Shown here in pieces: positions 23,766-32,366 of a stretch of DNA of 53,784 nucleotides (position 1 is its first letter; every line of letters starts with the position of its first letter). The translations under genes were made by a program, and so were the position numbers. The notes below the pieces were generated by a model. The model ran no database searches. It was not told the DNA's origin and worked only from the letters and a program-made list of their open reading frames with translations. This stretch comes from Acidimicrobiales bacterium (lineage in GTDB: Bacteria > Actinomycetota > Acidimicrobiia > Acidimicrobiales > MedAcidi-G1), in the NCBI GenBank assembly GCA_014240365.1, contig JAAZXC010000006.1, positions 1 to 53,784 on the forward strand, written 5' to 3'.

Positions 23766-24065
23766 TCACCCGGACCGCACCCTGCCGTCTCCGGTCACCA
23801 CCCCCTCGGCGGCCAGGCGGTCCGCCTGCTCCACCTCGTGACCCGGAACCAGGCGACCGGTGGAGGTCACAACCCGCCACCACGGATAACCCTCGTGCGC
23901 TCCCAGAAACCGCCCGACCGCCCGGTGGGCACCGGGATGGCCAGCCTCGACGGCCACCTCGCCGTAGGTCACCACCTCGCCGGGCTGTAGGGCGCCGAGC
24001 ACCGCTGCGACCGACGCCTCGAACGGCGTGAAGCCCTCATCGGCACCCAGCGTCGAAGCGGTCAC
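23766..24065 (-). CDS. Alkyltransferase-like protein (ATL, MGMT family)
   Basis: A 99-residue DNA-binding protein related to the C-terminal domain of O6-alkylguanine-DNA alkyltransferase. FTPFEASVAAVLGALQPGEV and VVTYGEVAVEAGHPGAHRAV (helix-turn-helix with the Arg-finger region) match. The active PCHR motif is replaced by PWWR (residues 61-64), so the acceptor Cys is a Trp and no alkyl transfer is possible. Known ATLs flip O6-alkylguanine and recruit nucleotide excision repair. Length is typical (about 100). It lies just before the cyclase-homology gene on the same strand, six bases past its stop, so they are probably cotranscribed. Confidence 0.9.
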   Translation of the reverse strand: MTASTLGADEGFTPFEASVAAVLGALQPGEVVTYGEVAVEAGHPGAHRAVGRFLGAHEGYPWWRVVTSTGRLVPGHEVEQADRLAAEGVVTGDGRVRSG

Positions 24066-24071
24066 GGTGTC

Positions 24072-24605
24072 TCAGTGGCCGCCCGGCGACGTGAGCTGCA
24101 CTAACTCGATCTTGTGGGCAAACCCCGGCACGTCATGCTCCCCCAGACGGATCTCCACGGCATTCACCATCTGGAGCGAGACCGTTCCAGCCTGGGCCAG
24201 GATCTGGTGCGGCTCGGCCCGGTCACAGAGCCTGGATGCCAGGATCACCGCCGATCCGACGTGGTCGTCGCCGTCGATGAGGAGCACCCGGCCCCTTGCG
24301 ATGCCGGCCCGCATGGGTAGCGGCGACCTGCTCTCGTCAACCAGGTACTCGATGTCGATGACCGCTTCGACCACGTCCTCCTGCTCGACGCCGATCATCA
24401 TCACGCCGTCGCCCAGCCACTTTGCGAGACGAACCCCCCGCTCGGAGGCGACCTGGCGCACCGCCGTCCGGAAACTGGAGATCACGTCGTACGCCGCAGC
24501 GTCACCCTTCTCGTCCGTGTAGGCGGTGAATCCACAGAGGTCCAGGAACGCGAAGGTCCGTTCCACCCTCTTCAGCGCCCTCCTGGGAAGTTCACCGCCA
24601 CTCAT
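24072..24605 (-). CDS. Class III adenylate/guanylate cyclase-homology domain protein
   Basis: About 177 residues from ATG 24605, overlapping the lgt stop by four bases; longer frames upstream are shadow of lgt. TFAFLDLCGFTAYTDEKGD (Asp22 the first metal ligand) and LAKWLGDGVMMIG (Asp66 the second) are class III cyclase motifs. The later helix is GSAVILASRLCDRA, where active enzymes usually have a V-N-x-A-x-R pattern. Asn is replaced by Ile at about residue 121 while the Arg is kept, so activity may be weak or lost. It has no membrane or regulatory domain. It may make a cyclic nucleotide or be a degenerate partner or sensor. Confidence 0.8.
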   Translation of the reverse strand: MSGGELPRRALKRVERTFAFLDLCGFTAYTDEKGDAAAYDVISSFRTAVRQVASERGVRLAKWLGDGVMMIGVEQEDVVEAVIDIEYLVDESRSPLPMRAGIARGRVLLIDGDDHVGSAVILASRLCDRAEPHQILAQAGTVSLQMVNAVEIRLGEHDVPGFAHKIELVQLTSPGGH

Positions 24606-25432
24606 CGGGCGACCACGTCCCGGCCAGTTCGCTCCCCGGGAGGAACCCGTCCGGCCCGGGCCACCACAGCACCCACCACGATCGCCAGGAGGGCCATCCA
24701 GATGTTGACCCTGACCCCGGCGATCAACGAGGCCGCATCGGACCGCAACGCCTCCACCCAGAGCCGGCCCAGGCCATATCCGAATACCCACAGAGCCACG
24801 ATGTAGCCCGGGCGGAGCAGGCCACGCCGCTCGACACGCACGAGGACCACCGCCAGCGCAATGTTCCAGAGACCCTCGTAGAGGAAGGTCGGGTGGAACG
24901 TAGAAGCGTCCAGATGGGCAGCCGGGCGGTGCGCTACTCCAATCTCGAGAGCCCACGGCAGGTCCGTGGGTCGGCCGAAGACCTCCTGGTTGAACCAGTT
25001 GCCCCACCTGCCGATTGCCTGGGCTACCGGGATGGTCGGAATCATGACGTCCAGCACCATCGCCGTCGACAGGCCGCTGCGACGCGCCACGAGCACGCCC
25101 ACCAGCACGCCGGCCATCAGACCTCCGGGGATTCCCAGGCCGCCCTGCCAGAGGGCCGGCACGTCCTCCCAGCGGCCCCTGAAGGATCGCCAATCGGTCG
25201 CCACGTGGTAGAGCCGGGAACCAATGAGGCCGGCCGGCACCGCCCACATGGCGATAGTGGAGATGACCTCGGGATCGCCGCCGCGGGCCGTCAGGCGTTT
25301 CTGGCTCAACAGCACCGCAGCGAGCACGCCGAGGGCGATCATCAGGCCGTAGGCCCGGAGTTCCAGGGGGCCGATCGAGATCGAACTCCCCGACGGGCTC
25401 GGAATCGCGCCGAACACCGCTGTCTGGATCAT
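24602..25432 (-). CDS. lgt: Prolipoprotein diacylglyceryl transferase
   Basis: A 276-residue polytopic membrane enzyme with about seven hydrophobic helices. It transfers a diacylglyceryl group from phosphatidylglycerol to the lipobox cysteine of pre-lipoproteins, the first step of lipoprotein maturation. The signature GRWGNWFNQEVFGRPTDLPW (the Lgt GRxGNFxNxE block) is clear, as is the early LRAYGLMIALGVLAAVLLSQ helix and GLIGSRLYHVATDW. Length is usual. Its stop overlaps the cyclase-homology gene, an uncommon neighbour for lgt. The product of pgsA in this window (phosphatidylglycerol) is its lipid donor. Confidence 0.94.
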   Translation of the reverse strand: MIQTAVFGAIPSPSGSSISIGPLELRAYGLMIALGVLAAVLLSQKRLTARGGDPEVISTIAMWAVPAGLIGSRLYHVATDWRSFRGRWEDVPALWQGGLGIPGGLMAGVLVGVLVARRSGLSTAMVLDVMIPTIPVAQAIGRWGNWFNQEVFGRPTDLPWALEIGVAHRPAAHLDASTFHPTFLYEGLWNIALAVVLVRVERRGLLRPGYIVALWVFGYGLGRLWVEALRSDAASLIAGVRVNIWMALLAIVVGAVVARAGRVPPGERTGRDVVAR

Positions 25433-25453
25433 GTCCGCTCCCGGAGAAGCGGC

Positions 25454-27256
25454 TCAGGCGGAGAAGGCATCGTCCACCACTGCGTAGAGGTCGCCTGCAC
25501 CGGCGGTCACCGCACCCAACTGCGCCCTGGAGACCGGCAGGAGCTGCTCGGTGTAGAAACGGGCCGCCACGATCTTGGACCCCAGGAAGTCGGCGTCTCC
25601 CTCCCCGGCCAGAATCCTGCGATGTGCTCCGAGGGCGAGGCGGGCAATCAGCCAGCCTCCGACAAGCTGCCCGAACATCCGCAGGTACGGCGAGGCTCCG
25701 GCCATGGCATCGTTGGGGTCGGCCAGGCCGTGTTCCATCAGCCAGGTAGTGGCCTCCTCGGTCGCCGCCAGGGCGTCGGCCAGGCCAGCACTGATCGACT
25801 CGAAGTCACCACCCGCTGAAGCCAGGTCCGAGACCGTGCCTGCGATGTCGGCCAGCAGGTCGGCCACCACGGCACCCTCGCTCATCGGGAGCTTGCGGCC
25901 AACCAGGTCCATCGCCTGAATGCCGTTGGTTCCTTCGTAGATCGGTGAGATCCGTGCATCCCGGAGGTGCTGGGCGGCACCGGTCTCCTCGATGTAGCCG
26001 TAGCCGCCGTGGACCTGGATGCCGACCGAGGTCATCTCGACGCCCAGATCCGTGCACCAGGCCTTCGAGATCGGCGTCAGCAGCTCTGCCCGCTCGGCCG
26101 CCCGCTGGCGGGTGTCGGCGTCCGGGTGGTGCCTGGCCACATCCAGGGTGGCGGCGTTCAGGTAGAGCAGGCAGCGCATGGCATCGGTGTAGGCCCGCAT
26201 CGTGAGCAGCATCCGCCGCACGTCGGCGTGCCTGATGATCGCCGCCTGTTCGCCGGCGGGGCCACCAATGGCCCGGCCCTGTCGACGCTCCATCGCATAG
26301 TCGGAGGCCTGCTGGAGGGCGCGCTCCGTGACGGCCAGGCCCTCGATGCCGACGCCCAGACGGGCGTTGTTCATCATCGAGAACATGCACTTCATTCCCT
26401 GGTGTTCACCCCCGAGGAGGTAGCCCACCGCCCCGTCGCCGGCGTCGCCGAAAGCCAGAACGCAGGTCGGGCTGGCGTGCAGGCCAAGCTTGTGCTCGAC
26501 CGAGAGGCACCTGTAGTCGTTGCGCTCGCCGAGGCTGCCGTCGTCGGCCACCAGGTACTTGGGGACGATGAAAAGCGATATCCCCCGTGTGCCCGGCGGG
26601 CTGTCCGTGGTCCGGGCCAGGACCAGCTGGATGATGTTCTCGGTCAGCTCGTGGTCGCCGAAGGTGATGAAGATCTTGGTTCCAAAGATCCGATAGGTGC
26701 CGTCGTCCTGGGGGACGGCACGTGTGGTCAGCGCCCCGACGTCCGAACCCGCCTGCGGTTCGGTCAGGTTCATCGTTCCCGACCACTCGCTGGTGACCAT
26801 CCTGGGCAGGTAGGTCTCCTTCAGGCCCTCGTCGCCAAAGAGACGGATGGCCTCGACGGCGCCGACCGTCAGCATCGGCCCCATGGACCAGGCCCGCGAG
26901 GCCGTGGCCAGCAGTTCGGTGGCCACGGTCTGGATGGCGCCGGGGAAGCCGCCGCCGCCGTAGTCAGGATCCTGGCTGATGGCACCCCAGCCGGACTCCA
27001 CGAACCTGTCCCAAGCGACGCCGAACTCGTCGGGGACGGTCACGACGCCATCGGTCACCGAGCAGCCCTGCTCGTCTCCGATCCTGTTCACCGGGGCGAC
27101 CACCTCGGCCACGAAACGACCCAACTCGTCGAGGACCCCGTCGATGGTCTCGATGTCCACGTGCTCGAAGCCCGGCAGGTCGCAGATGGCTGTTATGTCA
27201 CTGATCTCGTCCAGGACGAGGCGGATGTCATCCAACGGTGGCCGGTAGTCGCTCAT
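25454..27256 (-). CDS. Acyl-CoA dehydrogenase, long (about 600-residue) FadE5/MmgC-like type
   Basis: A 600-residue flavoprotein, longer than the 380-residue classical enzymes because of N- and C-terminal extensions. EWSGTMNLTEPQAGSDVGAL (about residues 155-174) and the FAD-binding block GTKIFITFGDHELTENIIQL follow the family order. GIQVHGGYGYIEETGAAQHL and SPIYEGTNGIQAMDLVGRKL (the latter with the catalytic Glu) lie near residue 445. It oxidises acyl-CoA to trans-2-enoyl-CoA and passes electrons to ETF. Chain preference is not deducible; mycobacterial FadE5 relatives accept many lengths. It is divergent from the NTF2-like gene. Confidence 0.93.
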   Translation of the reverse strand: MSDYRPPLDDIRLVLDEISDITAICDLPGFEHVDIETIDGVLDELGRFVAEVVAPVNRIGDEQGCSVTDGVVTVPDEFGVAWDRFVESGWGAISQDPDYGGGGFPGAIQTVATELLATASRAWSMGPMLTVGAVEAIRLFGDEGLKETYLPRMVTSEWSGTMNLTEPQAGSDVGALTTRAVPQDDGTYRIFGTKIFITFGDHELTENIIQLVLARTTDSPPGTRGISLFIVPKYLVADDGSLGERNDYRCLSVEHKLGLHASPTCVLAFGDAGDGAVGYLLGGEHQGMKCMFSMMNNARLGVGIEGLAVTERALQQASDYAMERRQGRAIGGPAGEQAAIIRHADVRRMLLTMRAYTDAMRCLLYLNAATLDVARHHPDADTRQRAAERAELLTPISKAWCTDLGVEMTSVGIQVHGGYGYIEETGAAQHLRDARISPIYEGTNGIQAMDLVGRKLPMSEGAVVADLLADIAGTVSDLASAGGDFESISAGLADALAATEEATTWLMEHGLADPNDAMAGASPYLRMFGQLVGGWLIARLALGAHRRILAGEGDADFLGSKIVAARFYTEQLLPVSRAQLGAVTAGAGDLYAVVDDAFSA

Positions 27257-27318
27257 GGCCGCACGCTACCGCCGCGTTCCCGGGCACATGGGAGCCGGGC
27301 GACGGGCCCCAGCGGGTT

Positions 27319-27783
27319 ATGTTCCTCGCTGTGACGACCTCTGACACGCAGATCACGAACCTTCTCCACCTCTACGCCGAACTCATGGACGCCGGGCGGC
27401 TGGAGGAGTGCTGCGACCTGTTCGCCGACGCCCGCGTCGTGCTGGACGCCGAAGCCGATCCTCCCGTGGTGGTGGACCGCGACGGCCTCATGCAGGTCTG
27501 GCGGTCGCTGGTCGCCATCTACGACGACGGCACCCCACGAACCCGCCATCTGGTCGCCACCCCGATCCTGGAGGTGGACGCCGAGGCCGGCACCGCGACC
27601 TGTCGCAGCACCTACACCGTCTTCCAGCAGGTCGCTGCCGGCCCGTTGCAGCCAATCATCAGCGGCCGCTACCACGACCGGTTCGAATGCATTGACGGCA
27701 CATGGCGGTTTGCCGAGAGGATCTACCTGGCTGACCTCATGGGAGACCTCTCAGACCACATGATGCGCCACCTCGACCTCTGA
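27319..27783 (+). CDS. SnoaL/NTF2-like family protein
   Basis: About 154 residues from ATG 27319 (GTG 27331 is an alternative). The cone-shaped alpha+beta fold is suggested by NLLHLYAELMDAGRLEECCD then LFADARVVLDAEA, and by the C-terminal strands SGRYHDRFECIDGTWRFAER. These match SnoaL-like or ring-hydroxylating-dioxygenase-beta-like proteins. Members act as small-molecule isomerases, hydratases or binding proteins; no catalytic set can be assigned here. The stop lies inside the convergent thymidine kinase gene, with 33 bp of overlap. It is divergent from the acyl-CoA dehydrogenase. Confidence 0.8.
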   Translation: MFLAVTTSDTQITNLLHLYAELMDAGRLEECCDLFADARVVLDAEADPPVVVDRDGLMQVWRSLVAIYDDGTPRTRHLVATPILEVDAEAGTATCRSTYTVFQQVAAGPLQPIISGRYHDRFECIDGTWRFAERIYLADLMGDLSDHMMRHLDL

Positions 27784-28401
27784 GCCCTGCCCGTCAACGG
27801 CCTGTTCACCGCCCGGCCCGGCATCCCCAGCCAGCCAGTGGCGACGGCAGCGCAGGTCGTAGGTCACCCGAAGGTCATCGGGATCATCCACGACGAAGAG
27901 CTTTCCGTCGTAGACCTGCACCCCGTCCACCAGACGGGCGTTGTGGGTGGCCCGTGCGCCACACCAGCACCTCGCCTCAACCTGCACCTCGACCCTCTCG
28001 TCAGCCAGTTCCAGGAGGCGCTTCGTGCCATCGAAGAGCTCTCCCTGGAACGAGGTGAGTAGGCCGAAGGCGAACACGTCTGCGCCGAGGTCGTCGACGA
28101 TCCGAGCCAACTGGTCGATCTGTTCGGGTCGGTAGAACTGGGCTTCGTCACACACCAGGTAGTCGATGCTGCCGCGCCGCGATGCCACGGCCAGCGCCAG
28201 CTCGAACAGGTCCAGTCTCGGGCCCACCTCGACTGCGTCAGCCGAAACCCCGAGGGCACTCGAGACCCTCCCGCCTGAGCGGTCCAGCTGGCTGCAGAGG
28301 ATTCCCTGGAGGCCACGTTGCAGGAGGTTGTGGTGGATCTGGAGCGCCAGGGTGCTCTTGCCGGAGCCCATGGTCCCGAAGGAGAAACGCAGCATGGCCA
28401 T
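27751..28401 (-). CDS. tdk: Thymidine kinase (type II)
   Basis: About 216 residues from ATG 28401 (MAMLRFSFGTMGSGKST; ATG 28395 also possible). The P-loop FGTMGSGKST is directly at the N-terminus, as in type II kinases. YLVCDEAQFYRPEQIDQLAR carries the Walker B-like DEAQF. RCWCGARATHNARLVDG with CRRHW later gives the Cys/His zinc site. It phosphorylates thymidine or deoxyuridine in salvage. It lies 34 nt downstream of nrdJ, so de novo and salvage deoxynucleotide supply are probably cotranscribed. Its 3' end overlaps the convergent NTF2-like gene. Confidence 0.94.
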   Translation of the reverse strand: MAMLRFSFGTMGSGKSTLALQIHHNLLQRGLQGILCSQLDRSGGRVSSALGVSADAVEVGPRLDLFELALAVASRRGSIDYLVCDEAQFYRPEQIDQLARIVDDLGADVFAFGLLTSFQGELFDGTKRLLELADERVEVQVEARCWCGARATHNARLVDGVQVYDGKLFVVDDPDDLRVTYDLRCRRHWLAGDAGPGGEQAVDGQGSEVEVAHHVV

Positions 28402-28435
28402 CAGCGGTGACGACCTCTGCTGCAGGCGGCGGACA

Positions 28436-31210
28436 TCATGAACAACCGCTAGTGGCGCCACAGTCGGTGCACACGTAGCAGGAACCTGCACGTTGCATCG
28501 CCACGCCACATTGCATGCAGAGCGGCGCATCGGCCCCTCCCGAACTGAGTGCCAACTGGGCAGCGAACTGGGTCGGCGAGGGCACCGTGGGCGGATCGGG
28601 CTCCACGTCCGAACCCTGACGGGTCTCCGTGGCGGACTCCTCCACGCCCGGCAGGGTGGGCTGGATCCGCTCGCTGCTGGTGAGGATGTTCAGCTCAGCG
28701 CGCTCTTCGAAGCTCAGGTACTCGACGGCCAGGCGACGGAACAGGTAGTCGATGATGCTCGTGGCAATCCGGAGGTCCGGATCGTCGGTCATCCCGGCCG
28801 GCTCGAACCTCATCCCCGTGAAGGCACCCACGAAGGCCCTCAGCGGCACCCCGTACTGGAGGCCGTGGCTGAGCGAGATGGCGAAGGCGTCCATGATCCC
28901 GGCAAGGGTCGACCCCTGCTTGGAGACCCGGAGGAAGATCTCGCCCGGACGGCCGTCCTCGTACTCGCCGACCGTGACGAAGCCCTTGCAGTCGGCCACA
29001 CGGAACTCCAGGGTGAGGGAGCGTCGGCTCCGGGGCAGCTTGCGGCGGAGCGGCTCGGCCAGGGTCGCTGCGAAGTCGGCGACGGCCTCGGCAGGCTTGG
29101 CTCCGGACCCGCTGCCACCTGAGAGCGGCTGGGCGACCTTGCAGTTGTCCCGGTAGATGGCGACAGCCTTGAGGCCGAGGCGCCACGACTCCCGGTAGAG
29201 CTCCTCGACATCATCCACGCTGACGGTCTCGGGCATGTTGCACGTCTTGGAGATGGCGCCCGACAGGAACGGCTGCACAGCGCCCATCATCCGGATGTGG
29301 CCCATGTGGTGGATCGGATTGTCACCCATTGACGTGGCGAACACCGCCAGGTGCTCCGCCCGGATTTCCGGACAGCCGACCACCGTCTGATGTTCGTCCA
29401 CCCAGGCCTCGATTGTCGTGGCGGTGGCTTCGTCGTATCCGAGGCGACACAGCGCCCTTGGAATGGTCCGGTTGACAATCGACATCGTGCCGCCACCGAC
29501 CAGGCGCTTGAGTTTCACGAGGCTCAGATCGGGCTCGATCCCCGTGGTGTCGCAGTCCATGAGGAGGCCAATGGTGCCGGTGGGCGCCAGAACCGTGGCC
29601 TGGCTGTTTCGCACGCCGACGCGCTGGGCGAGTGCACAAGCCTCGAACCAGGCCGTACGACCGGCTGCCACCAGGGCGGGTGCCGCCGCGACGTCCAGGA
29701 GTTCGGCTGCATCACGGTGCATCTCCAGCACGTTGAGCATCGGCTGGCGGTTGTGCTCGAAGCCGTCGAAGGGCCCCATGCGATCAGCCAGCCGGGCCGA
29801 GGTCCGGTAGGCGTGCCCGGTCATCACCGATGTGATCGCAGCGGCCACCGCACGACCGTCTTCGCTGTCGTAGGCAAGGCCCAGGGCCATGAGGAGCGCA
29901 CCAAGGTTGGCGTAGCCGAGGCCCAGTTGGCGGAAGGCCCGAGTGGTGTCGCCAATGGCCTCGGTCGGATAGTCGGCGTTGCCGACGAGGATCTCCTGGG
30001 CGGTGAAGACGACCTCGATCGCATGGCGGAAACCATCTATGTCGAAGCCCCCGATCGCATCGGTGTCGTCGTCGGTCCCACCCAGGAATTTCAACAGGTT
30101 GATGCTCGCCAGATTGCACGCGCTGTCATCCAGATGAACATATTCCGAGCATGGATTACTTGCCGATATCCGGCCGGTATTGGACGCCGTATGCCACCGG
30201 TTGATGGCGGTATCGAACTGGATGCCGGGATCTGCGCACTCCCATGCCGACTCGGACATCTGCCGGAACAGGGTGCGGGCCGAGATCGTCTCGATCACCG
30301 ATCCGTCGGTCACCGCCGTGAGGTCCCAGTCGGCGTCGGCCTCGACAGCCTCCATGAACCCGTCCGTGACGCGGACGGAGTTGTTGGCGTTCTGATACAT
30401 GATCGAGTGGCTGTCGGCGCCGTCGAATCCGACATCAAATCCGGCGTCGGCCAGGACCCGGACCTTGCGCTCCTCGTGGGCCTTGCACCAGATGAACTCC
30501 TGGACGTCCGGATGGTCAACGTCGAGGATGACCATCTTGGCGGCGCGGCGGGTCTTGCCTCCGCTCTTGATAGTGCCGGCCGAGGCATCTGCTCCCCTCA
30601 TGAAGCTGACCGGGCCGCTGGCCTGGCCGCCACCCTTGAGTGCCTCCCTGGAGGACCGGATGGCGCTCAGGTTGACCCCGGCGCCCGAACCGCCCTTGAA
30701 GATCGTGCCCTCCTCCACGTACCAGTTCAGGATCGATGACATCTGGTCCTCGACGGAGAGGATGAAGCAGGCCGAGGCCTGTTGGGGGACGCCGGGCACG
30801 CCGATGTTGAACCAGACCGGCGAGTTGAAGGCGGCCCGTTGCGTCACGATCAGGTACCGGAGTTCGGCTGCGAAAGCCTCGGCTTCGTCCTCGTCGGAGA
30901 AGTAGCCGTCCCTCCGGCCCCAGTCGGCGATCGTGCCGGCGACCCTGTCGGCCACCTGGCGTAGCGACGACTCTCTACCGGGACCATCCAGCGGCCCGCG
31001 GAAGTACTTCTGGGCGAGGATGTTGGTGGCGTTCACGGACCAGTCGGACGGCACCTCGACACCGTCCTGCTCGAAGGCGACCGAACCGTCGCGGTGGTCC
31101 ACCAGGCGCGACGTCCGCACGTCCCAGTCGATCTCGTCGTACGGGTCGATTCCGGGTGTCGTGAAGTGACGACGGATTCCAAGAACCCCCCGCTCGGGCG
31201 CTACAGACAT
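28436..31210 (-). CDS. nrdJ: Adenosylcobalamin-dependent (class II) ribonucleotide reductase
   Basis: About 924 residues from ATG 31210, preceded by GAGGA. ASNPCSEYVHLDDSACNLAS (about residues 360-379) contains the active-site region, and SPVWFNIGVPGVPQQASACF matches other NrdJ enzymes near the N-terminus. GGSGAGVNLSAIRSSRE and PTGTIGLLMDCDTTGIEPDL are further class II blocks. The tail CMQCGVAMQRAGSCYVCTDC is a zinc-ribbon-like redox terminus. It reduces ribonucleotides with coenzyme B12 and needs no oxygen, unlike class I. No cobalamin riboswitch is visible in the leader. NrdR, often next to nrdJ, is absent from the window. Confidence 0.95.
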   Translation of the reverse strand: MSVAPERGVLGIRRHFTTPGIDPYDEIDWDVRTSRLVDHRDGSVAFEQDGVEVPSDWSVNATNILAQKYFRGPLDGPGRESSLRQVADRVAGTIADWGRRDGYFSDEDEAEAFAAELRYLIVTQRAAFNSPVWFNIGVPGVPQQASACFILSVEDQMSSILNWYVEEGTIFKGGSGAGVNLSAIRSSREALKGGGQASGPVSFMRGADASAGTIKSGGKTRRAAKMVILDVDHPDVQEFIWCKAHEERKVRVLADAGFDVGFDGADSHSIMYQNANNSVRVTDGFMEAVEADADWDLTAVTDGSVIETISARTLFRQMSESAWECADPGIQFDTAINRWHTASNTGRISASNPCSEYVHLDDSACNLASINLLKFLGGTDDDTDAIGGFDIDGFRHAIEVVFTAQEILVGNADYPTEAIGDTTRAFRQLGLGYANLGALLMALGLAYDSEDGRAVAAAITSVMTGHAYRTSARLADRMGPFDGFEHNRQPMLNVLEMHRDAAELLDVAAAPALVAAGRTAWFEACALAQRVGVRNSQATVLAPTGTIGLLMDCDTTGIEPDLSLVKLKRLVGGGTMSIVNRTIPRALCRLGYDEATATTIEAWVDEHQTVVGCPEIRAEHLAVFATSMGDNPIHHMGHIRMMGAVQPFLSGAISKTCNMPETVSVDDVEELYRESWRLGLKAVAIYRDNCKVAQPLSGGSGSGAKPAEAVADFAATLAEPLRRKLPRSRRSLTLEFRVADCKGFVTVGEYEDGRPGEIFLRVSKQGSTLAGIMDAFAISLSHGLQYGVPLRAFVGAFTGMRFEPAGMTDDPDLRIATSIIDYLFRRLAVEYLSFEERAELNILTSSERIQPTLPGVEESATETRQGSDVEPDPPTVPSPTQFAAQLALSSGGADAPLCMQCGVAMQRAGSCYVCTDCGATSGCS

Positions 31211-31561
31211 CTGGTTCCTCGTCCTCCTGCGCCCGTTACGAACCGACCCGACCGCCGCTCCGGAAGGTACGGACAACCTGTGACGACCCCGGGGCTACTC
31301 GGTGGTCGTTGGTGTCGTGGCCGATGACGGCGGGCCCAGGTCGAGGAGCCCGCCATGCGAACACCATTTCCGGATATCAGTGCGGTCATCCCAACGCCTC
31401 ACCGACGGATCGGTTCGACGGTTTCAGCCGGACAGACCGCCACCGGCCACGAATCCGAAACCTAGGGACAGCGGCCTGTGGACCGATAGTGGGATTCACT
31501 GTGGATTAACCAGTGGATTACGAGGATGTTCTCCACAGTCGGAGCGTTGTACCGTCACGCC
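31211..31561. other. 350-bp intergenic region between divergent nrdJ and the RibD-like gene
   Basis: No gene is recognised. It carries an inverted repeat (arms GGCGGGC at 31329-31335 and GCCCGCC at 31348-31354) in the nrdJ leader and the DnaA-box-like cluster annotated separately at 31500-31537. It has no cobalamin riboswitch elements and no NrdR-box pair that I can see. Short open frames here are composition-driven. Confidence 0.5.
31500..31537. promoter_or_regulatory. Cluster of three DnaA-box-like 9-mers
   Basis: TGTGGATTA (31500-31508) and AGTGGATTA (31512-31520) are direct copies in 12-bp register, and TTCTCCACA (31529-31537) is inverted. The DnaA box is TTATCCACA (reverse TGTGGATAA); the first and third copies differ from it at one position and the second at two. 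Their location between nrdJ and the RibD-like gene would suit replication-linked control of nucleotide synthesis, which is inference. Confidence 0.4.
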
Positions 31562-32323
31562 GTGCGACTCCTCCATCCCACGACCGGACCCGAGGTGGAT
31601 GTCTCCGACCTCCACCTCGACCTCGAACGTCCTCCGCCACCGGGCCGACCGTGGGTGATCCTCAACATGGTGGCCTCCGTGGACGGTGCAACGACCGTCA
31701 AGGGCCTCTCCGGACAGCTGGGAGGCCCGGGGGACCGGCAGGTCTTTCGGACCCTGCGTGGCCTGGCCGACATGATCCTCGTAGGTGCCGGAACGGTGAG
31801 GGCCGAGGGATACCGGCCACCGCGCTCCCCCGATGACAGCCTGGCGTCGGCTCGGGCCGCTGCCGGCCAGCCGGTCAGACCCCGGCTGGTGGTCGTCTCC
31901 GCACGCCTGGACCTGGACCCGTCGGCGGCGTTGTTCACCGAGCGCCTCCCCGAGGACCCGCCTCCCCTGATCGCAACTGTGCGCTCCGCTCCGTTGGACC
32001 GACGCGAAGCACTCGCCGAGGTGGCCGACCTGATCGACCTGGGTCGGACCCGGGTCGACCTCACGGGGTTGTTGGCGGCCCTCGGCGACATCGGAGCGCG
32101 AACCGTGCTCTGTGAGGGCGGACCCGACCTGAACCACCAGTTGCTGGCCGCCGGGCTGGTGGACGAGCTCTGCCTGACCATCTCGCCCAATCTCGTCGGC
32201 GGGGCCGGAACAACCGGACCCGGGCTCCTCTCCGGCGGGACGTTCGCCGTGCCGTCGGGGCTCCGACTGGACCGGGTGCTCGCCCACGATGACTTCCTCT
32301 TCTGCAGGTATCTGGTCGCCTGA
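31562..32323 (+). CDS. RibD C-terminal/pyrimidine-reductase family protein
   Basis: About 253 residues from GTG 31562, preferred over ATG 31526 because the latter lies in the DnaA-box-like cluster and lacks a ribosome-binding site. The fold is dihydrofolate-reductase-like. PWVILNMVASVDGATTVKGL (about residues 31-50) is the NADPH-side start, and ADMILVGAGTVRAEGY and VLCEGGPDLNHQLLAAGLVD follow. It matches stand-alone reductases related to the RibD C-terminal domain, which reduce the riboflavin (or F420-side) pyrimidine intermediate. Without the deaminase domain, the exact substrate is open. Confidence 0.85.
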   Translation: MRLLHPTTGPEVDVSDLHLDLERPPPPGRPWVILNMVASVDGATTVKGLSGQLGGPGDRQVFRTLRGLADMILVGAGTVRAEGYRPPRSPDDSLASARAAAGQPVRPRLVVVSARLDLDPSAALFTERLPEDPPPLIATVRSAPLDRREALAEVADLIDLGRTRVDLTGLLAALGDIGARTVLCEGGPDLNHQLLAAGLVDELCLTISPNLVGGAGTTGPGLLSGGTFAVPSGLRLDRVLAHDDFLFCRYLVA

Positions 32324-32366
32324 AGCGGTAGCGGCCGGTGACCCTACGGTGCAGCCGTCGGCCGGG

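Noticed and set aside
24606-25247. N-terminal extension of the cyclase-homology protein
   Set aside because: It is lgt read in another frame; the true ATG overlaps the lgt stop.
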